DNA of 64,000 nt from Marinobacter sp. S6332 (GCF_023016045.1 NZ_JALKAP010000010.1:92952-156951), one strand, 5' to 3'; numbered from the stretch's first letter, positions 29,416 through 39,365 are shown. The notes: a model not told the origin generated them from the sequence alone. A program made the numbers and translations.

Positions 29416-30759
29416 ATGGAATCCGTACTTTTCCAGCCGCTGGTAGATGCGCTTGCATCCGGGCAACCTCAGGCCGTTATTGACGCTGCCAACTTGTTTA
29501 ACGCCGCCGACCTTGCCGAGTTTATTGAACAAAACAGCGAGGGCGATGCAGGTATCTCCCTGTTTCAGAGTCTCCCGCTGGCCCAGCGAGCAAAGGTGTT
29601 GGGCTACACCAACCCGGAGACCCAGCTGGTACTGACACAAGCAACACCCCTAACAGAGCTTGCGCTGCTGACCGCCGAGATGCCATCAGACGATCGGGTT
29701 GATTTCTTTAACCTGCTTGAAGAGCCTCGCCAGAAACAGCTTATCCGAAAGCTCGACGAGGAAGATAGGGATGACCTAACGGCCCTTTTAGCCCACGCCG
29801 AAGGCACAGCTGGCGCGCTGATGAGCACGGACTACGCCGTGTTTGAGTCTGGCATCACGGCTAGTGAAGCCATAGATATTTTGCGCAAGACAGCAGAAGA
29901 CAAAGAGACTATTTACCAATCGTATGTGATTGATGAAGAGCAGGTGCTATTGGGCGTGGTTTCTTTGCGCCGCTTGATTGTTGCCAAGCCAGACGCGGTC
30001 ATCGATTCGCTGCTCGCAACCGGTTTGGTAACAACCCAAACCGACACTTCTCAGGATGATGTTGCCAGATTGATCGCGAAATACGATCTACTGGCTTTGC
30101 CTGTGCTGGATGAACACAACCGCTTGGCAGGTATTATTACTTACGATGATGCCATGGATGTTATCGAAGCCGAGGCCACAGAAGATATCCATAAAGGTGG
30201 GTCGGTCAGTAATCTGGATACCGGCATTACGACAGCCTCCCCCTTCTCCCTGTATCGCTCCCGGATTCAATGGCTGGTTATTCTAGTGTTTGCCAATATC
30301 TTTACCGGTGCAGGAATAGCACACTTTGAAGACATTATCGGTGCCCACCTTGCCCTACTGTTTTTCATGCCCCTGCTGGTCGCCAGTGCAGGCAACGCAG
30401 GCGCACAGTCTGCAACGCTGGTGGTGCGGGGGATTGCCACGGGAGACGTGGTAAACCGTGACTGGCTCCGCCTGTTCAACAAAGAATTGCTCGTAGCGAC
30501 AGCACTCGGCCTGACCATGGCCTTGACGGTTTGGACTGTAGGCATATTTCGCACAGAAATGGTTATTGCCACCATCGTTGCCATAACCATGATAGCCGTC
30601 GTACTGGCGGGCGGGCTTATCGGCATCTTGCTGCCGCTACTACTTAACCGGCTAGGCGTTGACCCGGCTGCGGCGAGCATCCCGCTAATCACAACCATTG
30701 CGGACGTTAGCGGGGTGCTGATTTATTTCAGCATCGCCACAGCGATTTTAGGCACCTGA
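29416..30759 (+). CDS. mgtE: Magnesium transporter MgtE
   Basis: Mg2+ channel of the inner membrane. The order is standard: an N-domain of helical repeats (about residues 1-130), two CBS domains that sense cytosolic Mg2+ (YQSYVIDEEQVLLGVVSLR and LPVLDEHNRLAGIITYDDAMDVIEAEATED, about 135-250), a plug helix, then five transmembrane helices from about residue 280. The pore region has NAGAQSATLVVRGIATGDV, the conserved signature, and DPAAASIPLITTIADVSGV. 447 residues, usual length 430-460. Its stop overlaps the convergent CYTH gene by 12 bp. Confidence 0.96.
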   Translation: MESVLFQPLVDALASGQPQAVIDAANLFNAADLAEFIEQNSEGDAGISLFQSLPLAQRAKVLGYTNPETQLVLTQATPLTELALLTAEMPSDDRVDFFNLLEEPRQKQLIRKLDEEDRDDLTALLAHAEGTAGALMSTDYAVFESGITASEAIDILRKTAEDKETIYQSYVIDEEQVLLGVVSLRRLIVAKPDAVIDSLLATGLVTTQTDTSQDDVARLIAKYDLLALPVLDEHNRLAGIITYDDAMDVIEAEATEDIHKGGSVSNLDTGITTASPFSLYRSRIQWLVILVFANIFTGAGIAHFEDIIGAHLALLFFMPLLVASAGNAGAQSATLVVRGIATGDVVNRDWLRLFNKELLVATALGLTMALTVWTVGIFRTEMVIATIVAITMIAVVLAGGLIGILLPLLLNRLGVDPAAASIPLITTIADVSGVLIYFSIATAILGT

Positions 30760-31629
30760 CCCAAGACGATTCGCCAATAGAGCCAACTGGCACCGACCAA
30801 TGTCTGGCTCGGCTAGTAAATCCTGCAAGGGCTTACCCATTTCTAGGGCTTCAATAACAGACGCAAAGGACTGCTCCAGCCCACAAGCCGCAGCTTGAGC
30901 ACTCAGCGATTGAATATCCAAACCTGCAAGCGGGACGCTTGTCTGCTCTAGCCAAGCATTGCTGAGCCGCTGTAAAAAGCGATCAAGGTCATCCTGCTCG
31001 TCGGTGTTTTCAACAACGGCGGAACCGACCATGTGTATGCCCGCAAGATAGTAACCTTGCTCGGCCTTACTGATCAGGTTTAAAAAAACCGGACACTGCT
31101 GGGCAAGCCGTTCGGCCCAGATAAGCAGGCGTTTCGGGTCACCGGACACCAACTCAAACTCGACTTCGTGTAGCGGCTTTTCCCGACCACCGCCTGCGAT
31201 AACACCCTCATCCAAAGCGCATTCAATCACGGCATCGCCATCGTCCAGCATGATCACTTGGCGGGTAAAGTTGGTTTCAAAAATAGGCGCCAACCGAGCT
31301 AAGTTCACCCTGCCTCCCAATGATGTATCCGCCAGCAACCCCAAGGATAAATTCGGCCCCGAGACTGGCCAATCCCGTTCTTCGCGGCGGTGAGCACCAT
31401 TGACGAACTCACCACGTGTTTTAAGGGTTTGTATATACTGGTTGCCACCCTGACGCACACGCAAGGCGGCTTTTTGGCGATTAAGCTCCGCATCTGGCGT
31501 GTCATAGTAGCAGTTCACCAGTGACTTCTTACTCCCGTTTTCGGCCTCTGGCTGAGCCTGCAACCAACTGAATGCCTTCATTAGATTGTCAGGCGCAAGA
31601 CTCAGTTTTATCTCTAGCTCTTCAGCCAT
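30748..31629 (-). CDS. CYTH-domain protein, putative inorganic triphosphatase
   Basis: Member of the CYTH superfamily, of the YgiF kind, which hydrolyses inorganic triphosphate. The N-terminal tunnel-domain signature E-x-E-x-K is present (EELEIKLSL), with VNCYYDTPDAEL, ALRVRQGGNQYIQTLKTRGE, DEGVIAGGG and EVEFELVSGD, ending near residue 200. The last 85 residues are helical and resemble the start of a CHAD region but are much shorter than the CHAD domain of E. coli YgiF (433 residues in total), so this is a short form of 293. ATG at 31629 has AAGGTG upstream; the start at 31668 adds residues before the motif. Confidence 0.88.
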   Translation of the reverse strand: MAEELEIKLSLAPDNLMKAFSWLQAQPEAENGSKKSLVNCYYDTPDAELNRQKAALRVRQGGNQYIQTLKTRGEFVNGAHRREERDWPVSGPNLSLGLLADTSLGGRVNLARLAPIFETNFTRQVIMLDDGDAVIECALDEGVIAGGGREKPLHEVEFELVSGDPKRLLIWAERLAQQCPVFLNLISKAEQGYYLAGIHMVGSAVVENTDEQDDLDRFLQRLSNAWLEQTSVPLAGLDIQSLSAQAAACGLEQSFASVIEALEMGKPLQDLLAEPDIGRCQLALLANRLGSGA

Positions 31630-31666
31630 ATTTATTACACCTTTAAATTCCACGAACCAAAAACGC

Positions 31667-31699
31667 AAAAACCGGTGACCCTAGGATCACCGGTTTTTA
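31667..31699. terminator. Rho-independent terminator downstream of the porin gene
   Basis: AAAACCGGTGA and TCACCGGTTTT form an 11 bp perfect stem with a short loop and a T run on each strand. It lies between the porin 3' end at 31732 (minus strand) and the CYTH gene start, so it mainly stops porin transcription. Confidence 0.93.
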
Positions 31700-31731
31700 G
31701 TACTAAACTAACTGATTAGCTGGTTGGCTGA

Positions 31732-32688
31732 TCAGAAATAGTAGGTACCACCGACAGCCAAAGCAGAACGCTCGCTTTCGTTTGCAACGCCATAGGCGCC
31801 ATCGTCACCGTTACCCAAATAACCTTCTACGTACACGTACATATGATCAGACAGGTTGTGCAGAGCTTGAACAGTAATGTTGTCGCGACTTAGGTCGGAA
31901 CCGTCAATTTCTTCAATTTCGTAAGAGAAAGCGAACTGGTTTGCACCCAAAGCGTAAACAGCGTGAACACCGTAGTTATCACGTGCGTCTTTGCGAGTCT
32001 GGTATTGACCGGTCAAGCTCAAGCTGCCCATGTTGTATGTGGCACGTACGCCGTAAGTGTTTTCATTGCTGCCATCACCCTCGTTCGAGTCCATTGCAAC
32101 AGCAAGCTCCAACGCATCAAGTGAGTAGGTAGCGGCTAGCTGGTACGGGTAGGACTTTTTGGTCGTCTGGGAGTCAAGATCGCCATTTACCTGAACGGCC
32201 GCACCAACAACCAGCCCGCCAAAGGAAGGCGATGCATATTGAATGAGATCGCCTTCACCTGTGGTGTAACCACCGCCAAAGTTGTAAGCGGCAAACTCGT
32301 AAAAGTTCGAAATCTTGTCAATCGAGCGCTCATAAGTAGAGTCATCGGAACCTACCCAAATCTGACCGAAGCTGTCTCCTTTTACACCGATGTAAGCTTC
32401 ATCCAGACGAGCCTGACCGCGACCGTACGACTTGTCATCAGCATTAAAGCCGTCTAATTCCAGCTTGAAGAAGCCAGTGATACCCGGAGCGATTTCGTGG
32501 TCATGCAATACGCCTAGCGTAGAACCATTATCTGCGTGCTCGAGACCGTTAGCACCACCAGCAACATCAGCGTGATATGCAACATACTGAATATTGCCGT
32601 AAACCTTCGGCATATTGCTTTCTTGCGCCAGTGCAGTGCCGGAAATAGTGGCTGCCGCGATAGCAGATGCGATAAGCGTTTTTTTCAT
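31732..32688 (-). CDS. Outer membrane porin, Gram-negative general-porin family
   Basis: A beta-barrel porin with signal peptide MKKTLIASAIAAATISGTALA, cleaved before QESNMPKVYG. The mature part alternates polar and hydrophobic residues with many Gly, Tyr and Asp: FKLELDGF, ARLDEAYIGVKGDSFGQIWVGSDD (loop 3 constriction region) and the terminal strand ALAVGGTYYF ending in Phe, the outer-membrane sorting signal. 318 residues. ATG at 32688 follows AAGGA; the frame upstream to 32805 is not secreted-protein-like. Monocistronic, with its own terminator and a 294 bp upstream gap. Substrate not predictable. Confidence 0.9.
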   Translation of the reverse strand: MKKTLIASAIAAATISGTALAQESNMPKVYGNIQYVAYHADVAGGANGLEHADNGSTLGVLHDHEIAPGITGFFKLELDGFNADDKSYGRGQARLDEAYIGVKGDSFGQIWVGSDDSTYERSIDKISNFYEFAAYNFGGGYTTGEGDLIQYASPSFGGLVVGAAVQVNGDLDSQTTKKSYPYQLAATYSLDALELAVAMDSNEGDGSNENTYGVRATYNMGSLSLTGQYQTRKDARDNYGVHAVYALGANQFAFSYEIEEIDGSDLSRDNITVQALHNLSDHMYVYVEGYLGNGDDGAYGVANESERSALAVGGTYYF

Positions 32689-32792
32689 CTTGTATGTCCT
32701 TTTGCGAGTTATTTCAGGTTTTAACAACGGGTTAATCCCGATTTTGTAAGGTGCCCCAGAAAACCGGATGGCTCCTATTTTACGATCGCCAC

Positions 32793-32810
32793 ATGTCAAA
32801 TACATGACAT
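32793..32810. promoter_or_regulatory. Inverted repeat upstream of the porin gene
   Basis: ATGTCA and TGACAT face each other with 6 bp between, 105 bp before the porin start. It could be an operator. The rest of the 294 bp gap holds only a weak stem GGCTTAT/ATAAGCC at 32901-32925, possibly the end of dtd transcription, and AT-rich sequence. Confidence 0.35.
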
Positions 32811-32982
32811 AACAGCAACTTTTCCTATAACAAAGATTCGCGGTTAGGCGTCTCTTTATAGTTCAGTCACTTACAGAGCCCTCTTAAAGCACTGCATGAT
32901 GGCTTATCAATAATACAAATAAGCCAATTTTGCAAATATTTAATGTCTCTCTTCGCCCAATGCCAACATATCTACGGCATGC

Positions 32983-33429
32983 TTAGCGCGTTGAAAGCAT
33001 GAAAGTTACCGGCCCATCGTTTACTAAGCTCACCTTCATGTCCGCGCCGAAGCAGCCTTCCTTAACACGTTCTACACCTAAACTCGTTCGGGCGAAATCA
33101 AGAAAGCTGCCATAGAGACTTTCGGCTAAATCCGGGCTAGCTGCGTGCGAAAAACCCGGTCGGGTTCCAGATGACGTATCGGCTGCGAGTGTAAACTGGG
33201 GCACTACGAGTAGAGCACCGCCAGTATCAAGCAGACTAAGATTCATGCGCCCTGCCTCATCGGGGAAAATTCGATAAGCGAGAATTTTCCTGCACAATTC
33301 CTGCGCTTCATTCTGCCCATCTCCCCGCTCTATGCCTAACAGCAAAAGAACGCCTGCATCTATGCACGAAACTTCATGCCCGCCAACTTCGACACCTGCT
33401 TTCAATACCCGCTGGACAAGCCCTTTCAT
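32983..33429 (-). CDS. dtd: D-aminoacyl-tRNA deacylase
   Basis: Removes D-amino acids wrongly attached to tRNA. The family's two active-site motifs are present: VPQFTLAADT (about residue 78; most members have SQFTL, here PQFTL) and the C-terminal NDGPVTF with the cross-subunit Gly-Pro. 148 residues (E. coli 145). ATG at 33429 begins MKGLVQRV, as usual. Upstream by 97 bp is the proline iminopeptidase gene, the order found in many gammaproteobacteria. Confidence 0.96.
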   Translation of the reverse strand: MKGLVQRVLKAGVEVGGHEVSCIDAGVLLLLGIERGDGQNEAQELCRKILAYRIFPDEAGRMNLSLLDTGGALLVVPQFTLAADTSSGTRPGFSHAASPDLAESLYGSFLDFARTSLGVERVKEGCFGADMKVSLVNDGPVTFMLSTR

Positions 33430-33525
33430 GTGGCTTTTAACAACTCCCGAGGTGCAAGAAAATTACAAACAAGCAAGAGTGTATCCATGCATATAGGTTC
33501 CCGCAACCCCGATTAACGGATAGCC

Positions 33526-34488
33526 TCAGCCTGCAATTTGCTCTGCTTTGGCGATCACCTCGTCAACACCTCTCATTAGAGCATCCACAATCGCGGGCTC
33601 AGACGCAGAGTGGCCCGCTTCACGAATGATTCTCAAGTCCGCCTCCGGCCAGGCCTTGCTGAGTGCGAGAGCATTGTCTAAAGGGCAAACCATGTCGTAG
33701 CGCCCATGCACAATGATGCCGGGAATATCCCGGAGCTTATGCGCATTCCTTAGTATTTGGTTGTCTTCTAAAAAGGACCCGTTCATAAAGTAGTGGCATT
33801 CGATTCGCGCCAGAGCAATGGCTACATGGGGGTGGCCAAAATGCTCAATAACTCCCGGATTCGGGTGCAAAGTTGCGCAGCGGCCTTCCCATATAGACCA
33901 GGCTTTCGCAGCCTGTATCTGCTCCAGCTCGTTGCTACTGGTGAGCCTGCGGTAGTATGCGCTCACCATATCCTTGCGCTCATCCACCGGTATCGGCGCC
34001 TCAAAGTCCTGCCAATAATCCGGAAATACGCGGCTTGCGCCATCTTGATAGAACCAGGAAATATCTCGGGGCCGGCAAAGAAAGATACCTCTAAGAACCA
34101 GCCCCATAACCCGCTGAGTATGGGTTTGAGCGTATACCAAACTAAGAGTCGACCCCCAACTCCCACCGAACAGCAGCCAGCGTTCTATGCCTAAAAACGT
34201 ACGAATTGTTTCCATATCCTGAACCAGCTTGCCTGTGCTGTTTCCCTTCAACTCCGCAAGGGGTGTTGAGCGGCCTGCTCCACGCTGATCCCATAGAATG
34301 ATGCGAAAGCGCTCTGCATCAAAAAAGCGGCGGTGATAATCTTCACAGCCTCCACCCGGCCCCCCATGCACAAACAGCACAGGAATCCCTTCTGGATTGC
34401 CGCTTTCCTCGACATACAACTCATGGGGCGCCTCTACCGCCAGCCGGTGTTTTGCGTAGGGCTTGATATCGGGGTAAAGGGCAAGCAT
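33526..34488 (-). CDS. pip: Proline iminopeptidase
   Basis: Serine peptidase of family S33 that releases N-terminal proline. The alpha/beta hydrolase fold is clear: oxyanion HGGPGGG, WDQRGAGRSTP, the nucleophile GGSWGSTLSL (Ser near 113), and catalytic Asp (HGRYDMVCPL) and His (EAGHSASEP). 320 residues, usual length about 315-325. Cytosolic, no signal peptide. Located between typA and dtd, all leftward. Confidence 0.95.
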   Translation of the reverse strand: MLALYPDIKPYAKHRLAVEAPHELYVEESGNPEGIPVLFVHGGPGGGCEDYHRRFFDAERFRIILWDQRGAGRSTPLAELKGNSTGKLVQDMETIRTFLGIERWLLFGGSWGSTLSLVYAQTHTQRVMGLVLRGIFLCRPRDISWFYQDGASRVFPDYWQDFEAPIPVDERKDMVSAYYRRLTSSNELEQIQAAKAWSIWEGRCATLHPNPGVIEHFGHPHVAIALARIECHYFMNGSFLEDNQILRNAHKLRDIPGIIVHGRYDMVCPLDNALALSKAWPEADLRIIREAGHSASEPAIVDALMRGVDEVIAKAEQIAG

Positions 34489-34573
34489 GTGTCACTCCAC
34501 TGTTCAGATTGGTTACCTAGATAGTGTAGCGGAGTTGAACCAAGACGGGACCGCATTTGCAAAGAATCAAGAC

Positions 34574-34610
34574 CAAAAAAAGGCCGGGGCTGTATTACCA
34601 GCGCCGGCCT
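34574..34610 (-). terminator. Rho-independent terminator of typA
   Basis: On the minus strand AGGCCGGCGCTGG pairs with CAGCCCCGGCCT (one mismatch), followed by a run of seven T. It starts 18 bp after the typA stop. Confidence 0.88.
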
Positions 34611-34627
34611 GATTTGGAGCGTAAACC

Positions 34628-36439
34628 TTACTTCTTGTTCGCGCGCTTGCGCTCGTTCTCGGTAAGGTGTTTTTTACGCAGACGAATGGACTTAGGCGTT
34701 ACTTCAACTAGTTCATCGTCATCGATAAACTCCAGCGCCTGCTCAAGGGTGAACTTGATCGGTGGCACCAAGCCAATAACCTCATCCTTGCCAGAGGCTC
34801 GCATGTTGTCCAGCTTCTTGCCTTTGGTAGGGTTGATCACCAAATCGTTTTCGCGGCTATGGATACCGCAAAGCTGTCCTTCGTATATGTCCTGACCCGG
34901 ATCGAGGAACAGCTTGCCGCGGCTTTGGAGCGTTTCCAGCGAGTAGGTCAACGCTGTGCCTGTGGCCATGGAAACCAATACGCCATTTTGGCGACTAGTG
35001 ACATCGCCACTCTTGATCGGACCATAGTGACTGAAGGTTGAGGTAAGAATACCGGTACCGGAGGTCATGGTCAGAAAGCTGTTACGGAAGCCGATCAACC
35101 CACGGGCAGGAATGGTGTACTCAAGGCGCATACGGCCCTTACCATCCGGCACCATGTTGGTGAGCTCGCCTTTACGCAGACCCATTTGCTCCATCAAAGA
35201 GCCCTGATGCTGCTCTTCAATATCAACAATCACGTTCTCGTAAGGCTCTTGCTTCTCGCCGTCAACTTCTTTGATAACAACTTCAGGGCGACCTACCGCC
35301 AGCTCGAAGTTCTCACGACGCATGTTCTCGATCAGAACCGACAGGTGTAACTCGCCACGGCCAGATACCTTGAACTTGTCTGCTGAATCACCTTCTTCAA
35401 CGCGCAAAGCAACGTTGTGCAGCAACTCTTTTTCAAGGCGATCTTTGATATTCCGGCTTGTCACAAACTTGCCTTCCTTACCACAGAAAGGCGAATCGTT
35501 TACCTGAAATGTCATCGAAACCGTCGGCTCATCAACTGTGAGCGGCGGCAAAGCCTCCACGTTATTCATGTCGCACAAAGTGTCGGAAATATACAAAGCG
35601 TCCAGCCCACTGACGCACACGATATCGCCCGCCTGAGCTTCTTCGACTTCTACGCGCTGCAAGCCGGAGTGCCCCATAATTTTAAGGATACGACCTTGGC
35701 GTTTTTTACCATCGGCACCAATAGCAACGACCGGCGAGTTGGTTTTGATCTTGCCGCGAGCAATTCGGCCTATGCCAATTACACCTAGAAAGCTGCTGTA
35801 ATCCAGCTGGGATATCTGCATCTGGAAGGGACCTTCTGGATCAACAGAGGGCGCAGGTACATGATCAACAATCGCCTGAAATACGGCATCCATGTTATCT
35901 GCAAGATCTTCATGATCCAGGCCAGCAACACCGTTCAGCGCGCTGGCATAAACGATTGGAAAATCTAATTGCTCATCTGTAGCACCAAGGCTATCAAACA
36001 GATCGAAAACCTGATCTACAACCCAGTCCGGGCGAGCGCCCGGGCGGTCGACCTTGTTCACGACTACAATCGGGCGCAAACCCGCTGCGAAGGCTTTTTG
36101 GGTTACAAAGCGTGTCTGGGGCATGGGGCCATCGATGGAATCTACCACCAGCAGCACACAATCCACCATGCTCATTACCCGCTCTACTTCGCCACCAAAA
36201 TCCGCGTGGCCAGGTGTGTCTACGATGTTGATGTCGTAGCCGTTCCATTTCAGCGCGGTATTTTTAGCAAGAATGGTAATGCCCCGCTCTTTTTCCTGAT
36301 CGTTGGAATCCATAACGCGCTCGTTTTCGAGCTCTTTGCGATCCAGCGTTCCAGACAAGCGCAGCAGCTTGTCTACCAGCGTGGTCTTACCATGGTCAAC
36401 GTGGGCGATAATGGCGATATTACGAAGTTTTTCAATCAC
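34628..36439 (-). CDS. typA: Ribosome-associated GTPase TypA/BipA
   Basis: Translational GTPase that binds the 70S ribosome and helps in ribosome assembly and stress responses. The G-domain motifs are complete: [18 protein letters not shown] and the switch I motif RGITI. EF-G-like domains II, III and V follow, then the BipA-specific C-terminal domain ending [16 protein letters not shown]. 603 residues (E. coli 607). The GTG at 36439 ([11 protein letters not shown]) was chosen because family members start here and AGGA lies 9 nt upstream; the open frame to 36514 adds unrelated residues. It diverges from glnA across a 618 bp gap. Confidence 0.96.
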   Translation of the reverse strand: MIEKLRNIAIIAHVDHGKTTLVDKLLRLSGTLDRKELENERVMDSNDQEKERGITILAKNTALKWNGYDINIVDTPGHADFGGEVERVMSMVDCVLLVVDSIDGPMPQTRFVTQKAFAAGLRPIVVVNKVDRPGARPDWVVDQVFDLFDSLGATDEQLDFPIVYASALNGVAGLDHEDLADNMDAVFQAIVDHVPAPSVDPEGPFQMQISQLDYSSFLGVIGIGRIARGKIKTNSPVVAIGADGKKRQGRILKIMGHSGLQRVEVEEAQAGDIVCVSGLDALYISDTLCDMNNVEALPPLTVDEPTVSMTFQVNDSPFCGKEGKFVTSRNIKDRLEKELLHNVALRVEEGDSADKFKVSGRGELHLSVLIENMRRENFELAVGRPEVVIKEVDGEKQEPYENVIVDIEEQHQGSLMEQMGLRKGELTNMVPDGKGRMRLEYTIPARGLIGFRNSFLTMTSGTGILTSTFSHYGPIKSGDVTSRQNGVLVSMATGTALTYSLETLQSRGKLFLDPGQDIYEGQLCGIHSRENDLVINPTKGKKLDNMRASGKDEVIGLVPPIKFTLEQALEFIDDDELVEVTPKSIRLRKKHLTENERKRANKK

Positions 36440-36695
36440 AAAATTAATCCTGCGGCATGCACTCAATGACCTGAGAAGGTCGTTCTCGGGCAAGGCCCGC
36501 ACATGCCATCTCAAATCTGTAAAATGAACTCATCTACCGAAACCTGAAGGTCCGGCGCCTCACGTGTAACATCCGGATCGATGGCCCGGGCACACGCGGA
36601 GAAAATGAAGCGGCGCGCAGTATATCGAAAACTCTGCACCGTTTATATGAAGAAGAACGCCTATTTCTTAATCAGCTTTACCAAACCAAGCTTGG

Positions 36696-36753
36696 CGCAC
36701 CAACTTGGCGCAACGCACCGGCCGGCTGCACCATAACGCACCAAATTAGTGCA
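36696..36753 (+). promoter_or_regulatory. Two NtrC-type enhancer sites upstream of glnA
   Basis: CGCACCAACTTGGCGCA (36696-36712) and CGCACCAAATTAGTGCA (36737-36753) both match the NtrC dyad GCACY-N5-GGTGC with one mismatch. Their centres are 41 bp apart, on the same face of the helix. They lie 112-168 bp upstream of the sigma54 promoter at 36864, a normal distance for an enhancer. The rest of the 618 bp gap (36440-37057) holds a TATAAT-like box at 36796 with no good -35, and no gene. Confidence 0.82.
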
Positions 36754-36863
36754 GCCAGACAGCCCGGGACCAACCCGACTCAACCAACTCCGTTATATAA
36801 TTGAGGCAGATAATGCGGCTTGCCGGCTGAAAACTTCCTAATTCGGGATATTCAAATCAAAAC

Positions 36864-36879
36864 TGGCAAGCACCTTGCT
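36864..36879 (+). promoter_or_regulatory. Sigma54 (-24/-12) promoter of glnA
   Basis: TGGCAAGCACCTTGCT matches the sigma54 consensus TGGCACG-N4-TTGCW at all but one or two positions with exact spacing. The transcript would start about 11 nt downstream, leaving a roughly 165 nt leader before the glnA ATG. Confidence 0.85.
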
Positions 36880-37057
36880 TTAACCCTGCCAACAAGTTTT
36901 TAAACCTTCTGCGCATCTGAAATGTGAAGGTAAGAATCAACAGCTTTTGCTAAGCTGCGCAGACCTGTACACCAGACCGGAATTCGGCCCTGTAGAACGA
37001 TCCGGAACACTGATCACGAATTCACCCGCGGTGCGGGATTACTTACGGAGCATACAC

Positions 37058-38461
37058 ATGTCCAAGACAGCTGATTTGATCAACGAGCACGAAGTGAAAT
37101 GGGTTGATATGCGGTTCACTGACAGCCGCGGCAAAGAACAACACGTCACTATACCTGCGACCGAGGTCAACGAAGACTTCTTCACCGAAGGCAAAATGTT
37201 TGACGGCTCATCTATCGCCGGCTGGAAAGGCATCAATGAATCCGACATGATCCTAATGCCGGACGACAGTAGCTCCGTTCTTGACCCATTCACCGAAGAA
37301 AGCACCATCAACATTACCTGCGACATCGTTGAGCCATCAACCATGCAAGGCTACGAGCGCGACCCACGCTCTGTTGCCCGTAGAGCCGAAGAGTATTTAA
37401 AATCCACAGGCATCGCAGACGGCGCTTTGTTTGGCCCTGAGCCAGAGTTTTTCGTTTTCGATTCCGCGAAGTGGAAAACAGACATGCAGGGCTCCATGTA
37501 TTCGCTGCACTCCGAAGAAGCGGCTTGGGTTTCCGGCGACGACTTCGACAGCAACAACATTGGCCACCGCCCCGGCGTTAAAGGCGGCTACTTCCCCGTA
37601 CCACCGGTAGACAGCCTGCACGATCTGCGCGGCGCCATGTGCGCAGCAATGGAATCCATGGGGCTGGTTATTGAAGTGCATCACCATGAGGTAGGCACGG
37701 CAGGCCAGTGTGAAATTGGTGTTGGCCCGAACACCCTGACCAAAAAAGCCGATGAAGTTCAGATCCTTAAGTACTGCGTGCACAACGTAGCCCACGCCTA
37801 CGGCAAAACCGCTACCTTTATGCCCAAGCCGGTTGTCGGTGATAACGGCTCAGGCATGCATGTGCACATGAGCCTAAACAAAGACGGCAAAAACCTATTT
37901 GCTGGTGACAGCTACGCGGGCCTGAGTGAAATGGCGCTGTTCTACGTGGGCGGCATCATCAAGCATGCCAAAGCCCTGAACGCATTCACCAACCCAGCTA
38001 CAAACAGCTATAAGCGTTTGGTGCCGCACTACGAAGCACCGGTTATGCTGGCGTACTCTGCGCGCAATCGCTCTGCATCCATCCGCATTCCGTATGTCAC
38101 CAGCCCGAAAGCCCGCCGCGTGGAAGTGCGCTTCCCCGACCCGGCGGCCAACCCGTACCTCGCATTTTCTGCGCTGATGATGGCTGGCCTTGATGGCATT
38201 CAGAACAAAATTCACCCAGGCGATGCCATGGATAAAGACCTTTATGACCTGCCGAAAGAAGAGGCTCTTAGCATCCCAAAAGTTGCTGAGACACTTCAGG
38301 AAGCACTGGACGCCTTGAAAGAAGACCACGAATTCCTAACCCGTGGCGGCGTGTTTACAGAGGATATGGTTCAGGGCTACATCGACTTGAAGCGCGGGGA
38401 AGTTGAGCGCATTAACATGACCACTCACCCGGTTGAGTTTGAACTGTATTATTCCTGCTAA
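37058..38461 (+). CDS. glnA: Glutamine synthetase, type I
   Basis: Dodecameric enzyme making glutamine from glutamate, ammonia and ATP. 467 residues (E. coli 469) starting [18 protein letters not shown] at 37058 has GGAG 8 nt upstream. Landmarks are the Asp latch near [17 protein letters not shown], the ATP site [12 protein letters not shown] and [24 protein letters not shown], and the adenylylation site Tyr396 in [10 protein letters not shown]. GlnE (25242-28145) is the matching adenylyltransferase. Regulation by nitrogen is indicated by two NtrC sites and a sigma54 promoter upstream. A terminator follows, so ntrBC is probably read separately. Confidence 0.98.
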   Translation: MSKTADLINEHEVKWVDMRFTDSRGKEQHVTIPATEVNEDFFTEGKMFDGSSIAGWKGINESDMILMPDDSSSVLDPFTEESTINITCDIVEPSTMQGYERDPRSVARRAEEYLKSTGIADGALFGPEPEFFVFDSAKWKTDMQGSMYSLHSEEAAWVSGDDFDSNNIGHRPGVKGGYFPVPPVDSLHDLRGAMCAAMESMGLVIEVHHHEVGTAGQCEIGVGPNTLTKKADEVQILKYCVHNVAHAYGKTATFMPKPVVGDNGSGMHVHMSLNKDGKNLFAGDSYAGLSEMALFYVGGIIKHAKALNAFTNPATNSYKRLVPHYEAPVMLAYSARNRSASIRIPYVTSPKARRVEVRFPDPAANPYLAFSALMMAGLDGIQNKIHPGDAMDKDLYDLPKEEALSIPKVAETLQEALDALKEDHEFLTRGGVFTEDMVQGYIDLKRGEVERINMTTHPVEFELYYSC

Positions 38462-38512
38462 AGTCTTTCAGTTGTAGCCGCTAAAGCCACACTGGAACTG
38501 AATAGCAGTCTC

Positions 38513-38546
38513 AAAAGCCCCGCTCTAAAAAAGCGGGGCTTTTTTG
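38513..38546 (+). terminator. Rho-independent terminator of glnA
   Basis: AAAAGCCCCGCT and AGCGGGGCTTTT enclose a short A-rich loop, with a run of six T after it; 52 bp downstream of the glnA stop. Confidence 0.93.
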
Positions 38547-38665
38547 TAATTGTAGACACGACACCTTTGCCCTTAACGATATGTAACCATCATCGCCCCC
38601 TGTCACATTGAAAAGGTCCGCTCGGCCATTGATAATCACACAAAACAATACAGCGGACTGTACTT

Positions 38666-39190
38666 ATGAGACTGAAACATGGAATAACCGCAGGGCTAAT
38701 GCTACTGATCACGACACCGGTAATCGCAGAGGTTTACCGTAACGTGGATGCGCAAGGCAACGTAACCTTCTCCGATGAGCCGTCCAAAGGCGCGGAGACA
38801 GTGAAAGTGAAACCTGTAACAACCATAACACTCCCCAAACCGAACAATGTGCGTGAAACCGACAAATTGCGGGAAGAAGTGAAGCGGGAAGGGTCGATTT
38901 ACGAACAAGTTTCATTCATCTACCCTGAAGATGAACAAGCGTTCCACAGCGGTAGCGGCGATGTGCACTTTGAAATGCGCAGCACCCCTGAACTTGAACC
39001 GGGGCACAAATACGAAGTAACGCTCGATGGCCAGCCCGTCGGCCAAAGCGCCTCAGGGTCGGTTACCGTCAACAATGTTTTCCGTGGAACCCACGATGCG
39101 GGCATTCACATTGTTGACCGAAACGGCGTTCAGATTAAAACCGGCAAGCCCATACGCTTTACCGTTCACCGCCCTTCTGTGCAAAACTAA
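38666..39190 (+). CDS. DUF4124 domain-containing secreted protein
   Basis: A 174-residue protein exported by a signal peptide (MRLKHGITAGLMLLITTPVIA, cut before EVYRNVD). DUF4124 follows: VYRNVDAQGNVTFSDEPSKGAETVKV. A short coiled region (RETDKLREEVKREG) leads to a beta-rich C-terminal half from about residue 82. The function is unknown. A DUF4124 gene between glnA and ntrB is common in Pseudomonas-like and Marinobacter genomes, which suggests a link to nitrogen control or simple co-inheritance. It has its own promoter space after the glnA terminator. Confidence 0.85.
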   Translation: MRLKHGITAGLMLLITTPVIAEVYRNVDAQGNVTFSDEPSKGAETVKVKPVTTITLPKPNNVRETDKLREEVKREGSIYEQVSFIYPEDEQAFHSGSGDVHFEMRSTPELEPGHKYEVTLDGQPVGQSASGSVTVNNVFRGTHDAGIHIVDRNGVQIKTGKPIRFTVHRPSVQN

Positions 39191-39201
39191 ATCTTCGGGC
39201 C

Positions 39202-39235
39202 GCACCGGTCTGGTGCGGTCGCACTCTTTTGGTGC
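39202..39235 (+). promoter_or_regulatory. Two adjacent NtrC-like sites upstream of ntrB
   Basis: GCACCGGTCTGGTGC (39202-39216) and GCACTCTTTTGGTGC (39221-39235) both fit GCACY-N5-GGTGC with no mismatch. The first is also part of the stem CCGCACC/GGTGCGG, which could be a weak terminator for the DUF4124 gene; it lacks an adjacent T run. They lie about 130-160 bp before a -24/-12 match. Confidence 0.62.
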
Positions 39236-39365
39236 AATAATGGCGTAGCGCCGATAGAGAAAACACCAAACCTACCTGCGCTGTTTGATCCCAGACGGCC
39301 CTGAACTGTTCCACTTGGCGTCTCTGCTGCTTGGCCCAAACTTCCGTTTACTGGCGCACCGAAAC

